Origin: Sphagnum magellanicum
Lineage: Eukaryota; Streptophyta; Sphagnopsida; Sphagnales; Sphagnaceae
Assembly: GCA_021904315.1 (NCBI GenBank)
Contig: CM038908.1
Coordinates: 10,188,501 to 10,252,500, forward strand
Length of the DNA: 64,000 bases
Direction: 5' to 3'
The notes beneath the pieces are model-generated. The model made no database searches. It was not told the origin of the DNA and saw only the letters and a program-made list of their open reading frames with translations. Positions 11,025-22,547 of the stretch are shown one piece after another (position 1 is the stretch's first letter; each line of letters begins with the position of its first letter). The position numbers and the translations under genes are program-made.

Positions 11025-14000
11025 TTATCTTGCTGGAAGTCTTGAACTCTGCAAGCACTCCACCTGAGCCACAAGTGAAAGATCACCCTCACAGGCTGTC
11101 AACAGCAACTGTACTCTTTTGTCAAACTCTTCACTGCTCAACTCTGCCATTTCCTTTCTTGGTGATGGAGGCTGATACTCCAGAAGCTGCATCAACATAC
11201 CCTGCAACAATGCATAAACACTTCATTAGGGCAGCTTGCTTGAATAGGAGGCACATAGAACTAAGGACCAGAGAACAACCTCTTGATCTCTCACAAAACA
11301 TAGGTTTACCTGCTGCTGTACCTGTGTTGAGCTTTGAACCAGAGTTGTGATCACCTTATTAAGTGCAAGCTTCTCCTTCACAACATTTCCTGCTATGAAA
11401 ATATAACCAAAAATGTGATGCAAGGCTAATGCAAATGACATTGAGCCTCCCACAGCTGCAGTTTCATATGCTCCTGATGTCCACGCAGAGACATACGCCT
11501 CAATCATCTGGTTGTTTGTCTGCATCACAACATGAAAATTCTAACAATGTCAGAATAAACACCATCTAAAATAGGACAGCTGAGATAACTTGCTTCTGAA
11601 TTTACAAACTGACTGTCTAAGAGTAAACGCTCCACATAGTCTCCACACTTGATTTGAAAGCAAATGTGAATTACCTCAAATGGGTACAGGTAACCCCATT
11701 GTTGACCACAGCACTCAGTCAAAGGAGGAAGCAACTTGAGAACTTGCGCTTCAGCCAATTGGTGCCATATAGCAAGCCGTACAGAGTCTGGCACACCCTG
11801 CCGCAAATATATGGCTACCTGGCGACCAAAGACCAAATCACCATATGAATTGGCACCAAATTGCTCTGCAAGAGTTTCTGCAAATGTGGTGTAGTTGCCA
11901 TCAATACAACAGATAAAATCCAGAGGCATGCTTGAAGGTGATTCATCAAAACGACTTGCCATATCTGATCTGAACTCAGAGGTTTCTAAATGTTTCATTT
12001 TTGGCCAGTTATCAAGCTGATGCCCATAGAACTCCTGCAAGGTTCCCACCATTTTGTGGACATCCTCATGCAGGAAGAAACCATCTGCCAGAACAAAAAC
12101 AGTTGATAATGCATGGAGTTTTCTTATCAATGGTATTGTCACGATGAAGTTGCTTTCACTCTCCTCCATTGTCTCACTCAGAGCTTCCAAACTCAAAAGC
12201 CATGAAATACCAGCTTTCACAACCTCTTCCATCTCCAGCTTTTCTTGTACAGCAACTGAAACTTTGTGACCTGTCAAGACCTCTATTCCTTGAGACCCAT
12301 CAAGAAAATGAGATATGTTAGTTGCCATAGGGCTTAGAAGCCAATGTGATGGCAGTGGCAGCCTCTGTCTTGCCCACTCTCTCACCAAGGAGTCCATTGT
12401 ACTACAAGCATCAGTCCCTTCCTCCTCACACACAGTTGCAAGTCTCAAAGAGCCAAAAGTTGATTTTTCCCTTTTTGATACTTTTGGATTGATATCTGCT
12501 TCTCTTTTTGAGGCTTTCCACAGTTTTGTTGATGTCCACGTATCCCTGAAGTCCTTCATGAGAAGCTTGGAGACCAGTTGAGGGTCCAAGCTGGAACTCA
12601 AAGTCAAGCCCTTCATCCAATCACTGCTGCCCTTAGATTCATCCCAGCTCTTCATCACAACTTCCATGTTTTGGAACAAGAATGCTAGCATATCAGGGTG
12701 CAGCAGGGATTTCAAACAAGCTTGCTCTACTAGATCACCATTCTCAGGATCAGCAATTGCAATGATTCCAAACCAGCAGCTGATTCTCCACGTAAAGTCA
12801 GAGGCCAAGACCTCCTCTCTGCCCATTTCACAATCAAGAGCCTGAGAAAAACTTCCATGACTTGGGGGTAAAATCTCCAGCAACTCTGCCACAAGCCTGG
12901 CACTAGCCTGGGCAACAAGAACCCCTTTGGACCAAGCTCCTCCTCCAACAGAACCCCAGCCCAATCCCAGACCAGGGGCAGGACCTCCCCTCCCATTTGC
13001 CTCACTAGACTGTAAGACATGACCATTCATGATCACTTCCTTCCCCACAAGGGCCAGCAAACCTCTCAACTCAATAGCACCTGAGGCCACTAAACCATGG
13101 TCCAAAACATTGTGGCCTTCAAAGTTGTCACCCATGTATATTTGTAGACCACTCTCTGGTTTTGCACTTCCAATTAATTGGTCCAGTATGTTCAGTAGTC
13201 GCACCAGACCATGCAAGCAGCTAGTTGCAGCCAAAGACATTTCATAATTTCCCCTATGCCTGATAGCACACAAGCTTGCCAAGAGGGTACTCTTCTCACT
13301 ACCTAATTGTGCAGCTGCTGAAGCCAAGCTCCCATACTTGAGAACCCCATTCGTTGCCAATAGAAGTCCAAGGTGAGGGATGAAGGTTGGCAACCATGGA
13401 ATGCATGACACAGTATTTCTCCCTTCTTTGTCCTCATTCCCAATCTTCTCACTGACTGTGGCAAGAAAATGAAAAACTGATGCCAATGTTCCAACCAATT
13501 TTGCCCTGCTACCATCTCCTGTGGTCAAAGATTGTTCATCTCCATGTGCAGCAATAACCAGTTCGTTAGTCGCAGCAGACACAGATTCAGTTGACAACCA
13601 CCCAATTGCTGTCTCAACCACAGGGATAGCAACCTGCCATGTCCAGTTGATATGGATGAATTCCTCAGTTTCAGTATCCAACATTCCTCCCTCTTGTGAG
13701 TGGAGTCTTGGCAGTGTTTGGGCCAGGCTTTCAAGCAAGATGTATGACTCCTGGGCCAGACACAATGCATCCTCTTTCTTGTTGCTGGCAATGTCTTCTG
13801 ATGACAAGGGGGTGAGCCAGAAACACAGAGCAGGATAGATGTCTGAAAACAGGGAAATGCCCATCTGATAATGTATGCAAACACGCCATAGACGGAGTGA
13901 TGCAATTATTGTTGAGCGGACTCCTTCAAAACATTCCTCACCAAGTCTTGGGTGCAACTGCATGGGGTATCCCTGTCTGTAAAGTTCACACTGTGCCACT

Positions 14001-17000
14001 TGCAGAGCTCCTGACTCTGCAAACCGAATGCAATTCATCCTACTTGCCTGTAGCAATACCTGCACATTACATCAATCATGCACTGCATTAAATCACGAAC
14101 ATGTACACAGCAAAGTCTTTGAACAGGCCCTTTATTGGCGTGCATGAATTAGGTGAATCCACAGGGTTTAGAGAGACGGTGATGCACCTTGAGAAGTTCA
14201 ATGGCCTTTGTATGGGCAGGACGCAGGGCATCAACCTCAGCATCCAACTCATCATCCATAAGAAAGAATTGTTGGATGATGGAATCCATCAGTCTGGGGC
14301 ACTTCATGACAGCATCAGCAGCTCCAGGGGAATGTCGTGCCAGAGCTACTACCACACTCAGCAGTGGCTCATTGGCTCCTGTGATCTTCTCCACCTGTGT
14401 TGAATCCTTCCTGTGTTACTCAGAACAGCTGAAATACTGACATGTTCATTTTCCAGTGCAGCACAATGAAACAGTGATTTTATTTTGTAGTACTGCTAGA
14501 CTATGAGTATTGCAAAGCAGCATAAAGAGAGGAAAGACCTCGAGAATAAAACGTATCCTGGGCAAGATGCCCATACGGATAAAACCAGCAGCAACATCTT
14601 TGATTGCAACTGTAGCATCATCTCCAACTGTCTCTTCATCTTCGCCACCATCAACTTTGGAACTGACCCTCTCAGAGAATGGAAACATCTCATTTGTCTT
14701 GACATTGTACTTCCAGTGACCTCCTCCAAGAAAGCCCTCACTGTGTTTTGTGTGTCTTCGAAAGATAGGTGCCATAAATGTTGATATATCACCAGGCCAA
14801 AATGCCTGTCAAACTCACCAAAGAATGTATTAAGACTTTACCAAGACAGGCTTTGATATCCATTTGAAGCTTTCAAACTGCAACAAAGTTTACATGCCCA
14901 TGAAATATACTGCTGCTTCAAAACCACACCATGGGATAGTGAGAACCTCATGGAGATTGGAAATCACTTCATTAGCAGAGCAGGTCAGGATTGCCTGTAG
15001 AGCCTTGGAACAGGCTACAACCACAGTGGTGTGTTTGTCATCCAGTGCAAGTCTGCACCCACAAGGCACTTGAACAAAGTTAGTCACTAGTATAATCATC
15101 CAACAAATATGGACACAGCAACCTTGACAACTTGCAAAATGAAATGCTCAAGCTAAACAGAGTGATTGTGAACACCATGCCTGAGTGTTAAGACTAGCTG
15201 TGGCTCTGGACCAAGAGCATATGCCCACACAGCTTGCCAATCCACTTCATTGTGTTCTTCTACTTTTGAAGGTCTGAAAGGAAAGCACAGGCACTGGCTT
15301 TGAATTCCTGCAATGGCCTTGTTCAGCACAGCTGCAATCAGCCGCAGGGCAAACACTCGGTGACCTGGAAACTGCAAGGCAGACAACAATTGAAACCTGT
15401 TGGTTTGAAAAAGGATACAAACATGGTGACACCACTATATAGAAAGCAGCAGAACAACATATATAAAAAACATGTCTGAAGAAGGGCTCACATACTGTGC
15501 TCCAAATGAGATCTGTTGCCTCCTTCAGACTGTAGCCTTTTGCAGCAGGATTCCCTTCTGACTGCAAATAATCGCACTCAGCAATACTCTTCTCACTCAA
15601 GGTTACAGCAGAAGACGTGTCATCTGCATACAATCATCAACAAAAGTCAGAGATTGTGCAGGATATACATAAGGAGAAAGAGGTCAGATTTTTTGATTTG
15701 TTGATGAGCATTCATAAAATAGAAAGAAAGTCAAGAAATTAAGAGAATTACTCAGCCTCATTGGTGCACCTGCTTCATCAATACCCAAAACATTGCCTTC
15801 CAGATCAAACTTGTGCAGCCTCACAGCCTCCACTCTCTCGGTCCAGGACTTGACCCGAACAACTGAGTTTCCCATATTATTATGTCCTACTGCAGAAAGC
15901 TGCTGCGAGAGGGCAGATAATGTTTTCTTCTCTTCACTCCCAGTCTCAAATGACTCTACAGTCTGCAAGGCTTCACTACTTCCAACATTACCAGTAGTCA
16001 ACAACAACAACTCGTCATTTCTCTTATCTTCTGCATGCCGGTTCTTGACTTTCTTCAGCCCCCTCTTTCTCAGCATGTCCAGCACTTCTGGTTTGAAGCG
16101 CTCCATCAACTCTGTCTGTGGCCGGGCCACCTCAGCAGTTGACATAGCAGCAATGACAGCCCGATTTTCAGCATCAATTGTCATTGCATCAGTTCTTCCA
16201 TCATCTGGAACTCCCTGACTGTCATCACTCCCATGCCTAGCAGTAGCAGGAAAATTGCTTCTTGCCAAAGCTGCAGCAGAAGCAGCATAATGCAGAGGTG
16301 CCTCATCATTCAGAACCACTTCATGTGGCATGCCCGGTGAGCCTTCTTCTGCAACTCTACTAATCTCTTGCATGGTGGTGGAATCAGAGTTCTTCTTCAT
16401 CATCTTCCACCTACTCACTGACAATGCCGCTTTCTCCTTCCCCTGCGGCTTTGCCAAAGCTGACAATGCTTCTGCACCTGATTCTTCCCCATCGTCCTCT
16501 GCCATCACTGCAGGCTCTTCTTTGGTGATCGGTAACCAATGCTGCAAATCAGAAACCTCAGAAGATTGAGCAATTCACAACCACCTGCGACCTAATCCAA
16601 GCAAGACAAACTGACGAAGAAGAATTTTATTTTATTTTTCTCGGAATATGTGTGCGTGCGTGCGTGTGCGTGCGTGCGTGTTTCAATCCACTGAAGAAAT
16701 AAAATTGTAGCATCATGCTTCATGGCCAAGTGCATTGCAATTGAGGAAAATGCAAGAAAACTGCGTGACTACACAGAAGGAGTGGAATGGATATGTAAAC
16801 TACCAGGAGCAGAACAGAGTAATGGAAATGAAGACTAACCAGGCCCTGGGATCGATGGCGAGCCACAGGAAACGCAGTGACACTAGAATTGCCAGGAAAC
16901 GACACGAGGGGAGCGGATACCGAAGAAACAAGTGAGGAGGGCAATCCTTTCTCCTTGATTCCACTCATAGCCGGAAGAGCCTCGTAGCCTGTTGTGTCCG

Positions 17001-17067
17001 AGAATCGCACAGCTTCGGAGCCTCCTACATGCGCTCCTCCATCTCCATCTCTGTAGGAGGAAGCCAT
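11025..17067 (-). CDS. IYO: RNA polymerase II-associated protein 1 (RPAP1/MINIYO)
   Basis: Ten exons with GT..AG introns and matching phases give 1604 residues (Arabidopsis MINIYO has about 1460): 17067-16840, 16541-15752, 15623-15496, 15371-15176, 15068-14911, 14805-14539, 14394-14188, 14059-11606, 11519-11310, 11201-11025. Residues about 198-240 ('AENRAVIAAMSTAEVARPQ', then 'ERFKPEVLDMLRKRGLKKV') form the RPAP1 N-terminal domain. Residues about 309-330 ('SWTERVEAVRLHKFDLEGNV') begin the RPAP1 C-terminal domain. Plant-specific signatures follow: 'WAYALGPEPQLVLTLRH', 'ALARHSPGAADAVMKCPRL', and the C-terminal 'GGSMSFALALHHIFGY'. The known role of the family is nuclear import and function of RNA polymerase II and the switch of plant cells to differentiation. 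The start is the first ATG of an exon with a good donor. Least certain is the 3' border of the large eighth exon. I chose the 86-nt intron with donor 'gtaaat', because reading on meets a stop at once. Confidence 0.9.
16649..16681. repeat. (GTGC)n microsatellite in RPAP1 intron 1
   Basis: Alternating 'gtgtgcgtgcgtgcgtgtgc' units, inside the first intron of the RPAP1 gene. Alternating purine-pyrimidine tracts can adopt Z-DNA; no function is inferred. Confidence 0.8.
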
Positions 17068-17084
17068 TTTATCGTCGTCGTCAA

Positions 17085-17235
17085 GGCAGAGAAAAAACTG
17101 TTCTCGCTACTACAACTGCTTCCTCCCTCCCTGCCTCCCTCCCTCGCCGCGCCTCTCACGCAACAAGCTCCGAAGAAGGCAAGAGAGAGAAAACACACTC
17201 TCGCGTGCGCAGGCAGGCAGCAGCACTGGCACCAA
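17085..17235 (-). promoter_or_regulatory. GA-rich 5' leader/promoter-proximal tract of RPAP1
   Basis: Just upstream of the RPAP1 start, the minus strand carries GGGA repeats (plus strand 'ctccctccctgcctccctcc' near 17122) and GAGA runs. Pyrimidine/purine tracts of this kind are common in plant 5' UTRs and core promoters lacking a TATA box. No TATA box was seen in its place. Assignment rests on position and composition only. Confidence 0.3.
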
Positions 17236-17381
17236 AAACACACGCGCACGCATACTAATCATATACAATTGTTCTCACAAATCATCGTCCCCCAACTCTT
17301 AACTCGCACTAATTATCAAATTAGACGACAATCCTCCCCGCCCAATAAACTTACTACCTAATCCCGCTCCCAACTCCCAAC

Positions 17382-18296
17382 CAGTGTTTTTCTTTTTTTT
17401 CTCAATCTTCTCATGGTGCTCCAAAAGTGGCGATCAGCAAGCCACAAGAGGATTTAGCCAAATCTGGCTACAAGACACGTAGAGAAGTAGAAAATGGAGG
17501 AATACTATTTACATGTTGATGAACCACTAGAATCTATTAGCTGAATCTGGCGATTTCAAAAGAAAAAAGCAAAAAGTAGAAATCTGCCCAAATCCTTCAA
17601 AAACCTTGGCAATTTCGAAACTGTTTTCCTCCAAATGTGGCGACTTTTTTGAAAATTTTCTCAAAAACTCCCTTGATCACTTTGCTTGGGACTGTTTTTT
17701 CTTTTATTTTCCTCCCAAAATTGCGAATTTTCGCCACAAAAACAATCACCGCTCCCAACCAGTGACTTTTTTTTTAAAAATTCTGATGTTGTGCCATTGG
17801 CTAGCATTCCAAGAAGGACATGTTTTTGGTTCCTGTGTAAAGATTTTAAAAAAATGCTATGAAACTAAAATTAGAGTCCAGATGTGTTGATTTTTTTTCC
17901 ATTTTTTGGGGTGAAAATTGGCGAATGTTTTTTTCACTAAAAGAAATATTGTGGCAATACATTCCCTTTTTAATTCTATTTTTCGGATTTTGGCGAAATT
18001 TTGCACCGACAAAAAAACGCTGCCCCCAACCATGAACTGCTTGGTTTTGGGGGAAAAAAAAAACGCTTTGTTTCACACCTTAGAAACAATGTTTTTTAAT
18101 AGACAAATTTACGCCAATTTTCAACCTGAAAAATCTGATTTCAACTTATACACAGGATTTTGCATGGTCCAAGAATATAGAAGGAGTCTGTTTTTTTTCT
18201 ACTTTTATTATGTCTCATGTATAGCCAGATTTGGCTAAATTATCTTTTGGAGGATCGCCACCTTGCCTGCATCACAAAATCGTTTAAAAAACACTG
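17382..18296. mobile_element. Non-autonomous DNA transposon with long TIRs
   Basis: The two ends are inverted copies. The left end reads 'cagtgttttt', then 'gtggcgatc' and 'atttagccaaatctggcta' (17454-17472). The right end read on the other strand gives 'cagtgttttttaaacg', 'ggtggcgatcctcc' and 'atttagccaaatctggctat'. No transposase is encoded; the interior is T-rich with several 'ggcga' motifs. The flanking 8 bases, 'ctcccaac' and 'cttaccaa', are only partly alike, so the target duplication is doubtful. The 'agccagatttggcta' motif recurs at 55.36 kb at the far side of a hAT relic, which suggests this is a hAT derivative. Confidence 0.6.
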
Positions 18297-18819
18297 CTTA
18301 CCAACGACCTCCAATCATACATAATTACTAATCCTAGTTATTAATCATCCACAGTCGCTTCTTTTTCCTGTGCAATTACATTGTTGACGAATTACTCACT
18401 AAATACTTCATTATTCGCTAATTAAACTACTAATCTTGTCTGGCCGCTCCTCACACTCTCCTGATTGGTGACTTCTTGAGGCGGCTTGCGCAACCGCCAC
18501 CTGTCCAAACTGGGCACGGCTGGGTCCACACTTGGTGCAAGCCACAAGTTTCGTCCATTGGAGTTTTCTGGCGGCAAATGATCCTGCTGTCCGATGTGCG
18601 CCATCTGTCAGAAATTGGACGGTTGTGACTGGTCAGGGTTCCGTAGTGAACTCATCGAGTTTCGTACTCGCCAATCAGAATACGCCAGATGTCAGACCTC
18701 CACACACTCGTTCTGCAGGCTCTGATGGTGTGCTCGTCTTGTCTCTTCTCTTGTACGATACATAATTTCTTTAAATTATTTTTATATTTTCTTAAAGTGA
18801 AACCATAGTTTACCTGCAT

Positions 18820-18943
18820 GATGTAAAATTAGGTGTAACTTTTGTTATTATAAGGTGTAAAATATGGTATAACTTTTGTTATTAGGTGTAAAATTAGGTG
18901 TAACTTTTGTTATTAGATGTAAAATTAGGTATAACTTTTGTTC
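18820..18943. repeat. 31-34 bp tandem repeat, about four copies
   Basis: The unit is roughly 'gatgtaaaattaggtgtaac' followed by 'ttttgttatta'. Copies 2 to 4 differ by single changes such as 'aggtataac', and the last copy is cut short. Confidence 0.85.
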
Positions 18944-19241
18944 CCATAACTGATTGTAGAGAGCGTCTCATCATTAACGTGGCAGCACACCATATGACAA
19001 GAGCTCCAAAGTTATGTTGTATATTTTGTTGCCTTCTGACGTTTTTGTGCCTCTCTATGACAATTTTTGCACATTCCTGGTCACTCATTGGTTGGCTGAA
19101 CCTCATAACTCATGCTCTTTTGTGTCTCATAACCAATAAAGCTCTCGATGCACCTGCGTCCCGTACAATCAATCAGGTATGTCTGGTAACTTGCACGAAT
19201 CTCACTTACCTCGTGCACAACGTGTTCTGCCTCATTATGGC

Positions 19242-19360
19242 AAGTTCAAACCCGAAACAGTAAAAAATAGGAAATGTTCCATGAAATTCCTGCCCCTTTT
19301 GGCAGGTTCAAACTTCAAATCAGCAACAGTTAAAAATAGGACATGTTCCACCACAATCCC
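19242..19360. repeat. Two-copy tandem duplication (~65 bp)
   Basis: 'ggcaagttcaaacccgaaac' ... 'taaaaaataggaaatgttcc' is repeated as 'ggcaggttcaaacttcaaat' ... 'taaaaataggacatgttcca'. Non-coding. Confidence 0.7.
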
Positions 19361-19430
19361 CCAAAATGAACTCACAAGCAGAGTAAACACCTGATGACCA
19401 AGCCTGAAAATGTGGGTTCAAATGAAAACT

Positions 19431-19521
19431 ACATGATTCCATAGTCTCTCCAATAGACTTATCTTATGGCTAAGTACATTATTCTATAGTCTCTCTCCAA
19501 TGGACTTATCTTATGGCTAAG
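19431..19521. repeat. Two-copy tandem duplication (~47 bp)
   Basis: 'attccatagtctctccaata' and 'gacttatcttatggctaagt' are followed directly by 'attctatagtctctctccaa' and 'ggacttatcttatggctaag'. Near-identical copies imply a recent duplication. Confidence 0.85.
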
Positions 19522-21579
19522 TTTGTGGTTGAGCATGTGTGTGGTTTTGTATTTTTGTTAATTTGATTTTAGATTATAATTTTCATTGTCTTGAAGGCAG
19601 CTTGGGCTACTTTACACATTATGTTCCTTTTTCTTTTCTTAGGAATATAGGAAAAAATCAAGGGAAAAGGTTTACTTCTCAAGAATCAAGATAACCCATA
19701 TTTTTCTGTGCAATTTTTTTGAAAAAATGTCAATAAAATAAATGTCACATAATTCACTTTTGGGGAAAAAAATTGCCACATGTCACAAGTAATTTTTTTT
19801 GGGAAAAACATTTTCACTTGGATTTCAAGGGGATGCATTTTCTGTAACAGCTTTCTACTTTTATGACAGATTCTAGAAACCTATGGCCATTTAATGCTAA
19901 TCCCTCTTGGGATGCTCACAATTTACCTAACATTACAAATGAGAAGAAAACATTGATTCAAACATTACATGATTTTAAGAGAAATTTGAATCAATTATTT
20001 GGATTGAGAGAAGGTTTCAATTACTAATGGAAACATGACCATCCTCAACACATTGTAGGTTAAAGAAACATATTAACTTGCTTGCTTATTAATTGTACAT
20101 GCTTAAAATGGGTGGGTGGTAACATGGCCATCACTAACATCATATTTATAATTTCAAACATAAGCGTATATGCTCGAATTTGAGCCTAAAGTGTAAGGTA
20201 AGGCCCTAATAGCCTAACAACACTTTCCATAATTGAGAACTCTAGAGTGTAGGAACCCTGAATGTAGAGCTCGTTGTCTAAACGGCTGCAATTGTGGTAG
20301 GCTTGGGTGTCAAGACCTTATTTGATGTAAAGTACCAGCTAATCAATAAAAGCAAGTATATGGGCCCTCTATGTTTTTTGTAAATTGCTTTTTTCACTTT
20401 AGAAGCTTCCTCCTCTTATCAAACTTTTGGTAATCTACTTTGCAACTACACACTACCTATTGAGAAACAATCACATTACCTTGTCCCTTATGGCAAGTTC
20501 AAGGAAATGTTTGCATGAAGTCTCAAAAGTTATGTAACACGTGGTGGGCATTCCTGAAAATGTGGGACCAAATGAAAACTATGTACATTATTGGGTAGTC
20601 CCTCCTCCCTCAGAGAGACAGAGCCAAGAAAGAAAAAAAACTACTTTACTTGAACTAACTTGACATCCTGGAACTTCTCTCTTTTCCTTTTTCTTATTCC
20701 TTTGTACATTTTCCAAATCTACTGTGTGTTTATTAATAAAGTTTTGCAGGGTTTCACCACTTTAGGGGGATGTCGGGGTGTCATGAAGCATTTCTATTTC
20801 TTAAGTGGGGTTTTGTCTCTTCTTTTTTTTTTTTTTTTTCCATTTTGAGTTCTACAAAAAAGATCCCACTTGAAATCTGTGTTTTTTTTGTCCTCCATAT
20901 TAAACCAGTGTTGGGCGTTCTCTCCTTTTTCAAATAAAGAACTAGTGTGTAGGGTTGAGTACATGGGACCCTTGACCAGCAGTTCCCAGAAAATCAAAGA
21001 ACCAGTTCAGATCCTTGACTAGCAGTTCTCAAAATAAACCCAAAACTGGAGGTTCTTCTGATGATTGTATTTTTTTTTTCAAAAAACTGGAACCAGAGCT
21101 TCTGTGATTCTGTCAATTTTCTGAAATCCAGAACCAGAACTTCTGCAATTCTGAAAATTTTCAGAAAACTGGAATCGTAGATCATTTTATCTCTAAAATT
21201 TATTAAAAAACGAACACCAGAGGTTCAAAGAACCACACAACACTGGTCATAACCAATGTGAGTACCAGCTAACCCTTTATCATAGGCCAGGGCAAATTGG
21301 GGTAAAAATGGGTATGTAGTTTTTAAATTTATCTGTTTGAAAATGAAAGAAAATTTCCACATTTGAAAATTTTTTAAAAAAAATTTCAGAGGTCAAATAC
21401 AATGTCAAAATTCAAGATTCAGAATGTGCTCTATTCATCCCTGATTCGCATAAACATGCCTACGAGTGAAAACGTAATGTACAAAAAGACAATGACATCA
21501 TGGTTGACACCAAGTTGGTGATGGAGTCTAGAGATATTGTCACACAACATTGGTCATAAGTTGTAACCTTACAAGAGTC

Positions 21580-21760
21580 ACCCACAAAGTGTCTGACCAT
21601 TTCACCTTCATCACAAACTGCAGTGACAAGCTAACATGACCACCTACTAACTTCATTGGCTCCAGACCCACAAAGTGACAAACCATTTCACCTTCATCAC
21701 AAACTGCAGTGACAAGCTAGCATGACTACCTACTGAATTCATCAGCTCCAGTCGGTGGGT
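21580..21760. repeat. Two-copy repeat (~90 bp) of a dispersed family
   Basis: 'caccttcatcacaaactgca' followed by 'gtgacaagctaacatgacca' occurs twice in tandem, each time ending in 'ttcat(t/c)(g/a)gctcc'. Related copies lie at 10130-10240 and 22210-22275. Confidence 0.75.
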
Positions 21761-22547
21761 ATAGATAGTACTTCATCACAAATTAGGGTGGCCTGCACCG
21801 TCGCCCCAAGTGTGAACTTGTTACCCAACTAATTTCTCCTTCCAAAACCAGTATATGTAATTTTAGTTGAATTTCTAGTGACAAAATTTACTCAAAATTC
21901 AATATCTCCAACATCTTAGCTCTAAAAATTTTAAATCACCTCCATAAAATCCTACTCATTGAGGGCTTTCCAGCAATCCCAAGAGCACACCCCAATTGGT
22001 CTCAGATTTTATTGAGTTTTCAATGACAAAATTGTTCAATATTCCATGACTCCTGCACCATTGGTCCAAACATTGTGAAACCACTTTGGTGCAACCCTAC
22101 TCATCAAGGACTTTGTGACAGTACCAAGACTGCAGCAATAGGTACTGGAGTTTTGGGAGATCTAAATGTGACGAACAAACAAAACAAACAGACTACCTTA
22201 ATAGATAGATAGCAGTGCCACGCTGCAATGAATACCCACTGACTTCATCAGCTTCATCAGTTCCTGAAGGTGGACGTAGATAAGTATACTATGGGGCTGA
22301 AAATTTGACAATTAAATCATTTCTGGAGAAGTACTTCATGGACAAAGATGGCCACTGCAAAGTGTCTATCACCCACAGGATTTACATCATGCAAATAACT
22401 GTTTTCATGCTCTAGCATCTCCCTTGGGAATTCAACTTGCTCCTTGCTTCAGTTAGGACCCTCCTGACATCAAAGGGTCTTTGGGAGAAATCTAAAAACA
22501 ATAACAGAATCACTCAACACAAATATACAACCTCTTTCGGACTAGTA

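Larger units (their letters stand above)
18297..22547. other. Repeat-rich intergenic region
   Basis: Between the RPAP1 side and the FIST-LON gene I see no convincing coding sequence. The region holds several short tandem duplications listed separately (18820, 19242, 19431, 21597), long T runs (20821 on) and scattered AT-rich DNA. The first ~500 bp (18300-18770) is less AT-rich and could include promoter sequence, but carries no recognisable motif. Confidence 0.45.

Noticed and set aside
15793..16218. 141-codon plus-strand frame
   Set aside because: Antisense shadow of RPAP1 exon 2, which codes for the RPAP1 N-terminal domain.
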